Source: JAFDWI01 sp964544305 (GTDB lineage: Bacteria; Actinomycetota; Acidimicrobiia; Acidimicrobiales; Iamiaceae). Taken from it: DNA of 43,423 nucleotides. Position numbers and translations under genes: made by a program. The DNA lies in assembly GCA_964544305.1 (NCBI GenBank), contig CAZJAZ010000022.1, positions 1 to 43,423 of the forward strand. Direction: 5' to 3'. Positions within the stretch are counted from its first letter, which is position 1. Every line of letters begins with the position of its first letter. The notes under the pieces are model-generated. The model was not told the DNA's origin. It did no database searches and worked only from the letters and a program-made list of their open reading frames with translations. Shown here in pieces: positions 32,418-41,468 of this stretch.

Positions 32418-34009
32418 TGCACGTCTGCCATCACCAACGGCGGATTATGGAAATGGGTGATCGTCGGTTGGGGTCCGACCACATCGGCGGCAATCTCAAA
32501 AGCGTCTTCCATGGTTGACGCGGGACGAAAGCCCAGGCGGCGCACCGAACGTGGTTCGCCACCCACGATGATGACGCGACCGAGATGTTGCAGGGCATGG
32601 GCACCCCAGTACCACATGTAGAACGGGTGCACACCGTGGTAGGCGTAGCTCGTTCGATACAGGTGCCTATACCACTCATCTTCCGCGAAATCTTTTTCGA
32701 ACTTCGCTTCGATCTCAACGGGATCAGTGGTCTCCGCGAGAACTTGTTCGAAGAAGTCGATGTAACTCGGATGATGAATCGGGTTGAAATCCCAAGGTGT
32801 CGGATGCGTCACGATCAACACTCCGCCTTCTCGGACAAGCGGCTTATTGCGGTACATGTTGAAGAAGTAACCCAACCCGAGACACATCACCAGAATCGGA
32901 TTCATTGTCGAGTTCACGTTGTATGGGCAGATGTAGGGAAGGCCCATGGTCAGAATGTCGGTCTGGCCTTCGACGGTGACGAGCTGTTCAGAAAAGACTT
33001 GTGCGAGGGTGGCCTCGTGGACGGCTTCTATTTCGCCCGCTTGAATAGAGGTCACGGCGTATGGGGCACGCCACGAATGGAAAATCTTACGGGCCGATGC
33101 GGCGGGCATGTGGTCGAGGCCGGTTTTCATCGCAACAAATGACGCACGATCACGCAAGGTCCATTCCCATTCACGCTTTGCGAGCACGGACATGGGGCCG
33201 GTCGTGCCAAACGTGTCGTTGTTGAGCGTGGATTCGATCTGAAAAACTTTCACGCCTGCATTACGAATCACTTCGCCCATTCGCCAGTTGGCGCTGTGCA
33301 GTTGCGACGCGTGACGGTCCATGAATGATTTCGAATGCTGCATTGTTGCGACGTTGTGATGGTGACGGATGCTGCGATACGAGGCAAGCCCGGTGGCAAC
33401 GGACTTGTGGCCTCCGTCCATGGACACCAAATTGATGTTCACATAGATCAATAAGTCGCTCTCCGCGGCCCGTCGGTTGATCTCAACGACTTCGTCATGG
33501 CGGGTGGTGCCAAGTTCGATGAGGTTGTCTGGGTCTTCGGCGTCGTGGTTGTAGAGGCATCCAAGTGGAGCGAACGCGTCGTACACCCGGTCACCGACCG
33601 CATGGCGAAGTTCGGCTTCGGTCATGCGGCGATGCAGAGCTAGTGCGGCAATCAAATGAATATCGTCAACGCCTGCGGCTGCGGCGAGGTCGAGGACCGC
33701 CTCAATAATGCGCTGGCGAACATCGGGGCGTCGCATCATCGGCAATGGCAGCGACACATCGTCGAACGCGATCGTGAGTTTCATCCCGGGTTTGAGGAGC
33801 GCAGCCAACGGCTCGCTGTCGCCAACCGGGTTGGCGAGTGCTTTGCGAATTGCCGCGTCGGGGTATTTGATGCCTTCTTGGGGTTCGGGTGGATACACCA
33901 CTCGTGACCGTCCAGCGGGAAGCTTCTCAAGGCGAAAATTCTCGCCCGAATGAAACAAGATTGGGGGCGTGGAGCGGTCGACGTCAAGGACGAAACCGGG
34001 GCGGGGCAT
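32414..34009 (-). CDS. LarA-like (DUF2088) protein, possible nickel-pincer enzyme
   Basis: 531 residues from ATG 34009, which follows AAGGAGA; the longer reading from 34090 is rejected. It resembles lactate racemase LarA: ALALHRRMTEAEL (H126), LYNHDAEDPDNLIELG, MDGGHKSVATGL (K202, equivalent to the lysine that holds the nickel-pincer cofactor) and SIRHHHN (H216-H218, nickel-ligand region). The PHxxAG-type histidine just before GGxK in LarA appears replaced by NLVSMD, and the early DxTR motif reads DDVS. It may therefore act on another substrate or reaction. No larB/C/E cofactor genes are in the window. It is encoded between an alcohol dehydrogenase and an acyltransferase. Confidence 0.8.
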   Translation of the reverse strand: MPRPGFVLDVDRSTPPILFHSGENFRLEKLPAGRSRVVYPPEPQEGIKYPDAAIRKALANPVGDSEPLAALLKPGMKLTIAFDDVSLPLPMMRRPDVRQRIIEAVLDLAAAAGVDDIHLIAALALHRRMTEAELRHAVGDRVYDAFAPLGCLYNHDAEDPDNLIELGTTRHDEVVEINRRAAESDLLIYVNINLVSMDGGHKSVATGLASYRSIRHHHNVATMQHSKSFMDRHASQLHSANWRMGEVIRNAGVKVFQIESTLNNDTFGTTGPMSVLAKREWEWTLRDRASFVAMKTGLDHMPAASARKIFHSWRAPYAVTSIQAGEIEAVHEATLAQVFSEQLVTVEGQTDILTMGLPYICPYNVNSTMNPILVMCLGLGYFFNMYRNKPLVREGGVLIVTHPTPWDFNPIHHPSYIDFFEQVLAETTDPVEIEAKFEKDFAEDEWYRHLYRTSYAYHGVHPFYMWYWGAHALQHLGRVIIVGGEPRSVRRLGFRPASTMEDAFEIAADVVGPQPTITHFHNPPLVMADVQ

Positions 34010-34040
34010 TAGTGCATCTCCTTGCGAGAACGTCCGTGAT

Positions 34041-35201
34041 TCATCGTCGTTCCTTTTCGTTGCGTAAATCAAAAGCGATCTTGACTGCACCGCGGCGACC
34101 TGCTGTGGCGGCGTGGCTAATGGCGTCCTGGTAGCGGCGAAGCGGATAGGTCGCGGTAACCAAGCGTCCTAAATCAGCTTCTTGAACGACCGCTATGGCG
34201 GTGACAAAGTCGTCTCGTGTGTAGGCGTAGCAGCCGCGCAGGGCAGTTTCTCGGTGCCAAAGCGAGGTGAGGTCGACGCCAACATGGCCGGGCATGCCAA
34301 CCACTACAACCGTGCCACCCGGACCAACAATTGCAAGGGCGTCCTTTAGAGAGTCTGCCGATCCGACACAGTCGACGACGGTGTCAAAACCGCCGGTGAG
34401 TTGTGTGGCCCCAAGGAGGAATGAACCGGTTGCGCTGCGTGCAACTCGGGTGAGCTCGCTTGGTTCAACGACCCTACTTGCGCCAAGTTCGCGCGCGAAC
34501 GCGCGTTGCGCAGGGTACTTCGCGGTTGCAACGATGTTGTTGGGCGCGACCTCAAGGTGTTTGAGGGCGGCCAATGTGGTCAATCCCAACGTGCCGGTTC
34601 CAATAACCGCGACGGATTTTGGCGAGAGTGCAGCGATGACGCCCGCAGCATGCACGGCGCACGCGGTGGGCTCGACCATGACAGCCGATTCGTCGGTCAT
34701 GTCGTTTGGAACGCCAATGATCTGACTTCGATGGGCAACCAGGTGAGTCGACCAGCCGCCGCCCGTGTCCGTGCAATAGCCCGTCTGGAGCCCGGGTTCG
34801 AGATGCCCAAATGCGATGCGTTCACAATGATTGGTCGTACCCGCGGCACAGCGTGCACATGGGGGATCGATGCCGCGTACCGCGCAATCGAGAATCGGAA
34901 TGAGTACCGCTCGACTTTCGTCGTCAAGATCACCAACGACCTCGTGGCCTGGGACGAACGGGAACGAAACGATGGGCTCAAAATAACGTGACGAGTGTCC
35001 ATCAATCGTTGCCAAATCAGACCCGCAAATTCCAGCTAACCGGGGCCGCAACTCGACCCAGTCATCACCGGGCAGGCGAGGTGGATCAATGTTGGCAAGG
35101 CGAAGCGGTCCGGTTGTTGCGCCTGAGCCGGCTTTGAGACTTGACGTGATACGTGCCGCACCATAACGAGGCAGGCTGCGCGTGAACTGCAACGCTTTCA
35201 T
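34041..35201 (-). CDS. Zinc-dependent medium-chain alcohol dehydrogenase
   Basis: 386 residues of the MDR superfamily. Catalytic zinc ligands are seen in GICGSDLATIDGHSS (C59) and PGHEVVG (H86, E87). The structural-zinc lobe is CARCAAGTTNHC. The Rossmann motif is VAVIGTGTLGLTTLAAL, followed by VVDCVGSADSL and GGTVVVVGMPG. It should oxidise or reduce an alcohol/aldehyde pair with NAD(P). ATG 35201 overlaps the stop of the acyl-CoA reductase fusion, so the two may act in sequence (acyl-CoA to aldehyde to alcohol, or the reverse). The specific substrate is unknown. Confidence 0.93.
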   Translation of the reverse strand: MKALQFTRSLPRYGAARITSSLKAGSGATTGPLRLANIDPPRLPGDDWVELRPRLAGICGSDLATIDGHSSRYFEPIVSFPFVPGHEVVGDLDDESRAVLIPILDCAVRGIDPPCARCAAGTTNHCERIAFGHLEPGLQTGYCTDTGGGWSTHLVAHRSQIIGVPNDMTDESAVMVEPTACAVHAAGVIAALSPKSVAVIGTGTLGLTTLAALKHLEVAPNNIVATAKYPAQRAFARELGASRVVEPSELTRVARSATGSFLLGATQLTGGFDTVVDCVGSADSLKDALAIVGPGGTVVVVGMPGHVGVDLTSLWHRETALRGCYAYTRDDFVTAIAVVQEADLGRLVTATYPLRRYQDAISHAATAGRRGAVKIAFDLRNEKERR

Positions 35202-37633
35202 CGACGTGCTCCTTTGCGCCGCCGAGGGGTGGACTCATCGGCCACAAGGAGGTCGGTGAAACGTTCGGTGACGCGCGTCAGGAACGCTTCACCGCGTTGG
35301 CCACGTCGCTGGGCTAAGGGCACAAGGGGTGCCGATGCACCACTCGCAGGACGCCAATTCTCAACGAGCCAACCACGTTTGCGGGCGATTGCGGCAAGAC
35401 GCGCTTCAGGATTGACGGCAACGGCAAATCCAACGGCTTCAAGCATGGACAGGTCGCTCGTCGCATCGGCGTAAGCAACAGCTTGCGCCGGGTCAAAACC
35501 ATTGGCATCCGCGTAATCTCGCAAAGCTTGGGCCCGACTCTCACCGGTTGGTGGAACTTGCGTGAGGCGCCCGGTGTAGCGCAAGGTGCCATCATCATCA
35601 GGTTTCGAAGACATTGCCGTGCACACCACGTCATCAAAGAGCGGTGCGAGTGGCGCGACCACAAAGTCGAGGGCACCGGTGATCAGGACGGTGCGATGTC
35701 CGAGCTTGCGGTGTGCCCGAATGCGTCGCAGCGCGTCGGGGTACGCGTTCGCCATTAAGAGTTGGTTGAAGTGCTCTTTTGCGTCTTCATCAAGTTGTGC
35801 AACCGGTGCGTCTTTATAGCGACGGTAGAAGCTGCGTAAGAAATCAGATCGGTCGCGTCGATCCATGCGCAACAAACCCGGCGCATCAGCGAGTAGTTCG
35901 GCCGCGAAGCGAATCTTTTCATTGGTGGGGAGCCGCCGGCTCGCCATCCACGCATAGGTGGTGACCACATTGGATGACAAGACGGTGTGTTCTAGGTCGA
36001 ACGCTGCAAAGTGTCGATCAGGATCAAGGACCTGCTTGCGAAGTCGCTTGGCACGAGCATCCGGGTCTCGTTTGGTGCCCGAAGTGTTGGCCCGGGCGTG
36101 TTCAATAATCGAAGGCAGGTGGATGTCGGTCGCATACACGTCCCAGTCAACGACACGAGGGTCGAACGCAAATGCACTCCGGTCGCTGTCTTCGAGCGCG
36201 TCCCAAAGCCCCAGAAGTCGGTCCACGCCATAGATCGCTTCACACTCGGTGTACGCCCCATACAACTCCACATACGTTGAGGCTCGCTTGACTTGCTCGT
36301 GTTTCTCTGCGATTGAGTCGGCAAGTTCGGCTTGTTTTCCTCGGAGTGGCAACGCCGCCAAGAAGGTGCCCGCGGCGTTCAGTGCTTTGTCGGCACGGGC
36401 CAGTTGGCCTTGCACGCGACCACGGCCAGGGAACGACCAATCGGGAACAACAATTGGCTGGCCTTTCGCATCGAAAAGAGGATGTTCGGTGAACCAATCA
36501 CGGACAAGGTCAACGAGGTGCTGGTAGCCAAGTGGATTCGCGCTACCCGATGCGACCTGGTAGATGGCGGGCGAAACTTCTTCTGGACCTTTGGCTGCAA
36601 CTGCGCAAATTGCTGCAACCACGAGGTCAACGGGAATAACGTCGACTGTTCCTTCTGGCACGCCCGGGAACTCATTGAGTAGGCCTCGGGCGTACGAGAT
36701 GATGATCGGCTCGGCCATGCGAAAACCGCGTATCCAACCGGGGCGTGGCTCAGCCCAGGCCGATTCGATGATCGATGGGCGAACGATTGATACCGGTACA
36801 TCGCCGCGGTTTTGCACTACCGCTTGTTCAGCAAGAGCTTTGGTGTAGGCGTAGGCATCGGGCCAGCCGAGTGACGCGGCACGGACCCGGCCTGCTTCAA
36901 CGAGCTGGTCTTTGATCCAAGACTTGCGCAAGCTTTCGGTTTTGGCGGCAAGCAGGGGAGTGCCAGCCGCGCCAAGCTCATCGTGCGCGTCCGAACGGAA
37001 CTGCGTGAGGTTCTCCGTGGTCCGACTCGCCAATTCAAGGTCGGCACGGATGCGGCGGGCGGCGTCAACCTCGGAACGCCAGTCAAGGTCATCAAGCCAG
37101 AGCGGGTCGGCATCAACAGCACGCTCGGGGGCAGAGCCGCGGCGGTTTCCCGCGACATAGCAGGTCGACACTGCAACGAGATGCGGGGTCACGCCAAGGT
37201 CGGCGCAGGTTTGGACAATGCGCGTCGGGCCTAACAGGTTGACTTCAATGGCGAGATCAAGTGGGGCATCAAAGGACACGGTTGCCGCGGAATGAATAAT
37301 CGTGTCGCAAGTAGCGATGGCCGTGCGCCCGGCTTCGTCGAGCCCGAGTCCGTCGGTTCCGACATCGCCTGCGACAACCTCGACCCGAGCAGCGACCATT
37401 TCGTCGAATGCGCTCTTGCCGCCGAGCTCTTCGCGGAGACGGTCAAAGCAGTCGTTCTTGAAGATTTCGCGTGCGGCTCGTTGATGAATGTCGCGTTTAC
37501 GGCCCGGGCGGATGAGCAAGACGAGTGAGCATCCGGGGGCGCCACGCAACAAGCGTTCGACGAGCGCGGTGCCCACAAAGCCGGTTGTGCCGGTAATGAA
37601 TATCCGCTTGCCGTCAAGGGCTTCAGGGATCAC
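35198..37633 (-). CDS. Fatty acyl-CoA reductase-type SDR fused to an HAD-IB domain
   Basis: 811 residues. Residues 1 to about 480 form an extended SDR of the fatty acyl-CoA reductase kind: ITGTTGFVGTALVERLL (NADP-binding), HSAATVSFDAPL, STCYVAG and the catalytic YAYTK (261-265). Residues 540-790 are an HAD-IB phosphatase-like domain with FDLEHTVLSS (546-550), LITGALDFVVAPL and AVAYADATSDLSMLEAVGF. In the HAD nucleophile motif the second aspartate is Glu548 and the conserved lysine region reads RAQALRDYA, so phosphatase activity may be altered or lost. The start is a GTG at 37633. It opens the reductase-dehydrogenase-LarA-acyltransferase operon facing a TetR gene. Confidence 0.92.
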   Translation of the reverse strand: MIPEALDGKRIFITGTTGFVGTALVERLLRGAPGCSLVLLIRPGRKRDIHQRAAREIFKNDCFDRLREELGGKSAFDEMVAARVEVVAGDVGTDGLGLDEAGRTAIATCDTIIHSAATVSFDAPLDLAIEVNLLGPTRIVQTCADLGVTPHLVAVSTCYVAGNRRGSAPERAVDADPLWLDDLDWRSEVDAARRIRADLELASRTTENLTQFRSDAHDELGAAGTPLLAAKTESLRKSWIKDQLVEAGRVRAASLGWPDAYAYTKALAEQAVVQNRGDVPVSIVRPSIIESAWAEPRPGWIRGFRMAEPIIISYARGLLNEFPGVPEGTVDVIPVDLVVAAICAVAAKGPEEVSPAIYQVASGSANPLGYQHLVDLVRDWFTEHPLFDAKGQPIVVPDWSFPGRGRVQGQLARADKALNAAGTFLAALPLRGKQAELADSIAEKHEQVKRASTYVELYGAYTECEAIYGVDRLLGLWDALEDSDRSAFAFDPRVVDWDVYATDIHLPSIIEHARANTSGTKRDPDARAKRLRKQVLDPDRHFAAFDLEHTVLSSNVVTTYAWMASRRLPTNEKIRFAAELLADAPGLLRMDRRDRSDFLRSFYRRYKDAPVAQLDEDAKEHFNQLLMANAYPDALRRIRAHRKLGHRTVLITGALDFVVAPLAPLFDDVVCTAMSSKPDDDGTLRYTGRLTQVPPTGESRAQALRDYADANGFDPAQAVAYADATSDLSMLEAVGFAVAVNPEARLAAIARKRGWLVENWRPASGASAPLVPLAQRRGQRGEAFLTRVTERFTDLLVADESTPRRRKGARR

Positions 37634-37657
37634 GTGTGCAACCTTAGCCCATTGCTC

Positions 37658-37673
37658 TCTACCAAATGGTAGA
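37658..37673. promoter_or_regulatory. TetR-type operator palindrome
   Basis: Perfect 16-base palindrome TCTACCAAATGGTAGA (arms TCTACCA/TGGTAGA around AA), sitting in the 49-base gap between the divergent acyl-CoA reductase and TetR genes. It overlaps TACCAT and TAGATT -10-like hexamers for the two directions. Placement and symmetry fit a TetR-dimer site repressing both transcripts. Confidence 0.78.
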
Positions 37674-37682
37674 TTCGTAGTT

Positions 37683-38249
37683 ATGGCCGAAGAACAAACA
37701 ACGGCACGGCGACTTCTTCACGCCAGTCTTGGAAGTTTTGCAGAACGCGGTTTTGAAGCCACATCACTTGACGAAATCGCCGAACAGTGTGGCGTACGCA
37801 AACAAACACTGCTCTATCACTACAGCTCAAAAGAGCGCCTCTTGCATGCGGTGATTGACCACACCGTCAACGAGTTGGCTGCCGTGGTGCGTCGCGCGAT
37901 TGCCGGTGGTAGAGACCCACACCGCGCAACGGTCGATGCACTTTTTCGGGTTGGTTCAACACGAAGCGAACTCCTTGAGTTCGTACGCGAAGTCTTGCGT
38001 CTTGGTCCGCCCGCATCAACCTATTTTCTTGATGCCGCGGAGCCTTTTGTTCAGCAACTCACCGCGGCGGTGCCACGGAACCAGGTTCTTGTTGCCACGT
38101 CAATCATCTTGGGACTCGCGACCGAATCCGATGTCGCAAACGCGCTTGGCGTACCACCGTCCATTGCGCAGCTACGCCGCCGCAGACAAGTGCTCCTTGA
38201 CTATCTCACTGCATCAGTTGACGTTGAGAACGCAGAACGCCGTTTGTGA
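37683..38249 (+). CDS. TetR-family transcriptional regulator
   Basis: 188 residues from ATG 37683. The N-terminal helix-turn-helix reads LLHASLGSFAERGFEATSLD, then EIAEQCGVRKQTLLYHYSSK, as in TetR. The C-terminal ligand domain is variable (VREVLRLGPPASTYFLDAAE). It is divergent from the acyl-CoA reductase operon with a perfect palindrome between, so it most likely represses that operon and responds to a lipid-type ligand such as an acyl-CoA; the ligand is inferred. The in-frame extension back to 37488 is antisense to the reductase and rejected. Its 3' end overlaps ddl by 49 bases, tail to tail. Confidence 0.93.
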   Translation: MAEEQTTARRLLHASLGSFAERGFEATSLDEIAEQCGVRKQTLLYHYSSKERLLHAVIDHTVNELAAVVRRAIAGGRDPHRATVDALFRVGSTRSELLEFVREVLRLGPPASTYFLDAAEPFVQQLTAAVPRNQVLVATSIILGLATESDVANALGVPPSIAQLRRRRQVLLDYLTASVDVENAERRL

Positions 38250-39322
38250 CGTTCGAGTGCGAGTAGTACGAGTTCGTCGATGAGGGCCGAATAGTTCAAT
38301 CCAGACGCTTCCCATAGTTTGGGGTACATCGACAGTGGGGTGAAGCCCGGAATTGTATTGATCTCGTTCAATAGGAAACCGCGCCCGTTGGGTTCATAAA
38401 AAAAGTCGACTCGGGCGAGGCCGTCACAGCGCAACGCCAAGTACGCCTCAACGGCAAGTTCTTGTACCGCAACGATCTCGTCTGCATTGAGTTCGGCTGG
38501 GATCAACAACGTGGCGGCACCATTGGCGTACTTGTCGGCGTAATCGTAGAACTCGGCGGCGGGAACGATCTCGCCGGGAATAGCGGCGCGAGGCGTCGTG
38601 TCACTGATCGAGTTGCCGAGTACGGCGACTTCGATTTCACGAGCGTGAACGGTTTCTTCAACGACTAGCCGTTCGTCATAGTCGAGCGCGAGTGCAACTG
38701 CCGCGACCAGCTCATTGTGGTCGTGGGCTTTCGAGATACCCACGGATGAACCCATGCTCGCGGGTTTCACAAAAACAGGGAAGTCAATTTCTCCGATTGC
38801 CATCAGCGCTTCGGCTTTGTTTGCCAGCGCCTGGGGATCACCATTTGCTTGGGTGAGATGAAACGCCCGTGCCTGGGGGATACCGACGGCAGCGGTCAGT
38901 GTCTTGGCCATGGTTTTGTCCATGCAGATCGCCGAGCCGAGCACCCCGGTTCCGATGTAGGGGACACCTGCAAGTTCCAACATGCCTTGCAAGGTGCCAT
39001 CTTCGCCGTGTGGACCGTGGACGAGTGGGAAAACAACTACTTGTTGGCCGTCAGGCGAATCGATCACCTGCTGCGGTCGAACAACGTCGCCTTGCGCGCA
39101 AAGTGTGCCTGGCAAGCTCGCGGGCGCATCTTTTGCGAGTTGGCTGAAACCTTTATCCTGCACCCATTGGCCGCTTCTAGTGATGCCAATGGGAACGAGT
39201 TCGTAGCGGTTTTGGTCCACGGCTGCCATGACGTGCGCGGCAGACACGCACGAGATGTCATGTTCGGCTGACATGCCGCCAAAGATCACTACGAGGCGAG
39301 TGCGTGAGGTCGAAGGGGACAC
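38201..39322 (-). CDS. ddl: D-alanine--D-alanine ligase
   Basis: 373 residues of the ATP-grasp ligase that makes the D-Ala-D-Ala dipeptide for peptidoglycan. Signatures are VVIFGGMSAEHDISCVSA at the N-terminus, MDKTMAKTLTAAVGIPQAR, KPASMGSSVGISKAHDHNEL and the C-terminal NEINTIPGFTPLSMYPKLWE. The start is a GTG at 39322. It is divergent from murF, the next enzyme in the pathway, which adds this dipeptide to the UDP-MurNAc tripeptide. Its last 49 bases overlap the convergent TetR gene. Confidence 0.96.
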   Translation of the reverse strand: MSPSTSRTRLVVIFGGMSAEHDISCVSAAHVMAAVDQNRYELVPIGITRSGQWVQDKGFSQLAKDAPASLPGTLCAQGDVVRPQQVIDSPDGQQVVVFPLVHGPHGEDGTLQGMLELAGVPYIGTGVLGSAICMDKTMAKTLTAAVGIPQARAFHLTQANGDPQALANKAEALMAIGEIDFPVFVKPASMGSSVGISKAHDHNELVAAVALALDYDERLVVEETVHAREIEVAVLGNSISDTTPRAAIPGEIVPAAEFYDYADKYANGAATLLIPAELNADEIVAVQELAVEAYLALRCDGLARVDFFYEPNGRGFLLNEINTIPGFTPLSMYPKLWEASGLNYSALIDELVLLALERHKRRSAFSTSTDAVR

Positions 39323-39385
39323 AGTGCGAGGCTATTGGGTCGGTGCGTGTCGGTCTCGGATGCCCGGCAAGTAGCGTTGCCGATT

Positions 39386-40717
39386 GTGCACTTGACCACG
39401 AAAGAAATAGCCCAAGCAACAGCAGGTGAAGTGCACGGCAACGTCGTGCGTGTCAACGGTGCAGCGATCGATTCGCGGGGTGACATTTCGGGACGGCTCT
39501 TTGTGCCGGTTGTCGCGACGCGCGATGGTCATGATTTTGTTGACGCCGCGATTCGCTCGGGTGCGGTTGCATACCTTTGCGCCAACGGTGATACGTCAGA
39601 CCGCCCGCATGTGGAAGTGCCAGACACCATGGTCGCGCTTGGAGAACTCGGCCGCTTTGCACGGGCACGACTTGACGCACGTGTGGTCGGTATTACCGGC
39701 TCGGTTGGCAAAACGTCAACGAAAGATCTTCTCGCGGCCGTCCTTGGCACCACGTTTTCCACGCATGCGAATGAAGCGTCATTCAATAACGAAATGGGTG
39801 TCCCGCTTACTTTGGTCAACGCCCCAGATGCCACTGAAGCGCTGGTGTGCGAAATGGGAGCACGGGGAATTGGCCACATCGCCTCGCTTTGTGCGATTGC
39901 GCAGCCCGAGGTGGGCATTGTGACGGCAATTGAAGCGGCGCACACCGAAATGTTTGGCTCGGTTGATCAGATTGCGGTGGCGAAAGGTGAGCTCGTTGAA
40001 GCGTTGCCCGCACACGGCACGGCCGTACTGAATTTCGATTCGAGTCGCGTTGTGGACCTTGCAACCCGGACGGCTGCGAACGTGGTCGGCTACGGGGTTG
40101 AGAACGCTGGTGCGCACGTTGGTGCATTTGATGTGACGATTGACGACGAGTTGCGCCCCGCTTTTCGCTTGGAGAGTGACTGGGGGAGCACACAGATCAC
40201 CCTTGCCGCGCGCGGTGTCCACCAGGTTGCAAATGCGTTGGCGGCCGCGTCGGCGGGCCTTGCACTTGGTGTTTCACTCGATGCGATTGCTCAAGCGTTG
40301 GCCCATGCCACATTGTCGCCGCTTCGCATGGATTTGTCGCGTCGAGCCGACGGCTTGACGATCATCGACGACTCGTACAACGCGAATCCAACGTCAATGG
40401 CTGCGGCGTTGCAATCATTAGCCATGGTGCCCGCGATCCGGAGAGTTGCGGTGCTTGGTCTCATGGCCGAACTCGGTGAAGGGAGCGAGCAAAGTCATGC
40501 GCTCATTGGGGAGTTGGCGGACGACCTTGACGTGACGATCATTGCGGTGGGAACCGAACTTTATGATGGTGCACAGCGAGTCGTCGCGAACACGGAGAGC
40601 GCAATCGACCTACTCGCCGAGATGCATCTTGGACACGGCGATGCCGTGCTCGTGAAAGGCTCACGAGTCGTTGGGCTTGAGGCTGTAGCCAATGCCCTCG
40701 TCAATAAAGTTGTGTGA
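39386..40717 (+). CDS. murF: UDP-N-acetylmuramoyl-tripeptide--D-alanyl-D-alanine ligase
   Basis: 443 residues from GTG 39386, where family similarity begins (VHLTTKEIAQATAGEV); TTG 39335 and GTG 39347 are alternatives. The ATP-binding loop is GITGSVGKTSTKD, followed by the ASFNNEMGVPLTLV and EMGARGIGHIASL motifs and the C-terminal DDSYNANPTSMAAAL. It attaches D-Ala-D-Ala to the muramoyl tripeptide in the cytoplasm. It is head-to-head with ddl across 63 bases, so substrate and ligase genes are probably controlled together. Confidence 0.95.
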   Translation: MHLTTKEIAQATAGEVHGNVVRVNGAAIDSRGDISGRLFVPVVATRDGHDFVDAAIRSGAVAYLCANGDTSDRPHVEVPDTMVALGELGRFARARLDARVVGITGSVGKTSTKDLLAAVLGTTFSTHANEASFNNEMGVPLTLVNAPDATEALVCEMGARGIGHIASLCAIAQPEVGIVTAIEAAHTEMFGSVDQIAVAKGELVEALPAHGTAVLNFDSSRVVDLATRTAANVVGYGVENAGAHVGAFDVTIDDELRPAFRLESDWGSTQITLAARGVHQVANALAAASAGLALGVSLDAIAQALAHATLSPLRMDLSRRADGLTIIDDSYNANPTSMAAALQSLAMVPAIRRVAVLGLMAELGEGSEQSHALIGELADDLDVTIIAVGTELYDGAQRVVANTESAIDLLAEMHLGHGDAVLVKGSRVVGLEAVANALVNKVV

Positions 40718-40720
40718 ACA

Positions 40721-41320
40721 TCACAACGCTTTCACCGGCGCAACAAATGTTCCTTTGACTGACTTCTCGTTGTCGGAATAGTCAACGGTTCCACAAAATT
40801 GGTCACCAACTTTGGTGACCTTCAGGGTCCCTTTGCCACCTTCGTTTGATTGGAACGGCTTTTCACCCGACTGGGCGACGACAGACATCGTGCGCTTGCC
40901 AAAGTCAGGGGAGTACGCGGTCACGTCGCCAGCCTTGACAGGCTTCACCGCGTCGGGGTCGGGAGCGTTGAATACGGTGTCAAAAACGGTCACCAGGTTT
41001 TGACCTGCGGCGGGCTTGGGGGTGTCGACCATTGAAATGTCGTCGGCCTTAATAGGGAAGTCAGCGAGGTACATGGTGTAGCCCTTGCCACCTTCCAGAG
41101 AGACTGCAGCGGCTGAGGACGCGGTAAAGGGCTTGCCATCGATTGTGCCGGTAATCGCCGTTTTCGTGCACGTGTCAGCAGCGTTCGCAACGGTGGTAGC
41201 ACCGTTGCTCTTCGATTTCGATGAGGCGTTTGTTGTGGTCGAACCGCTTGACGAACAGGCGGTGACTGCGAACCCCGCAATGACAAGCGGCAGTGCCACG
41301 CCGAGTGATTTGATGCGCAT
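40721..41320 (-). CDS. Secreted lipoprotein of unknown function
   Basis: 199 residues from ATG 41320, preceded by a GGGGG-rich ribosome site. The signal peptide MRIKSLGVALPLVIAGFAVT ends at lipobox Cys22 (TACSSS), followed by a Ser/Thr/Asn-rich linker. The mature domain begins at about residue 50 (CTKTAITGTIDGKPFTASSA) and ends with VGDQFCGTVDYSDNEKSVKG, with two cysteines that may pair. No family was recognised; a beta-rich extracytoplasmic binding domain is likely. It ends three bases from the convergent murF stop. The longer reading from 41398 is rejected because the lipobox fixes the N-terminus. Confidence 0.78.
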   Translation of the reverse strand: MRIKSLGVALPLVIAGFAVTACSSSGSTTTNASSKSKSNGATTVANAADTCTKTAITGTIDGKPFTASSAAAVSLEGGKGYTMYLADFPIKADDISMVDTPKPAAGQNLVTVFDTVFNAPDPDAVKPVKAGDVTAYSPDFGKRTMSVVAQSGEKPFQSNEGGKGTLKVTKVGDQFCGTVDYSDNEKSVKGTFVAPVKAL

Positions 41321-41441
41321 GATTTCCCCCGCAATCGAATGTCTGAGTAATGAATGAAATTTCGTTACAGACAATGATAGTGAAGATAACGCGTGCATTG
41401 AGGGGATTTGGCGACGGGGATTTGTGGCTCGCCATGACAGG

Positions 41442-41454
41442 CCGAAATTTTCGG
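41442..41454. repeat. Inverted repeat 15 bases before the amidase start
   Basis: CCGAAA-T-TTTCGG forms a perfect 6-base-arm inverted repeat in the divergent region between the lipoprotein and amidase genes. It could be an operator overlapping the amidase leader. No regulator gene is adjacent, so the assignment is weak. Confidence 0.3.
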
Positions 41455-41468
41455 ACTACGGTCGGCAC

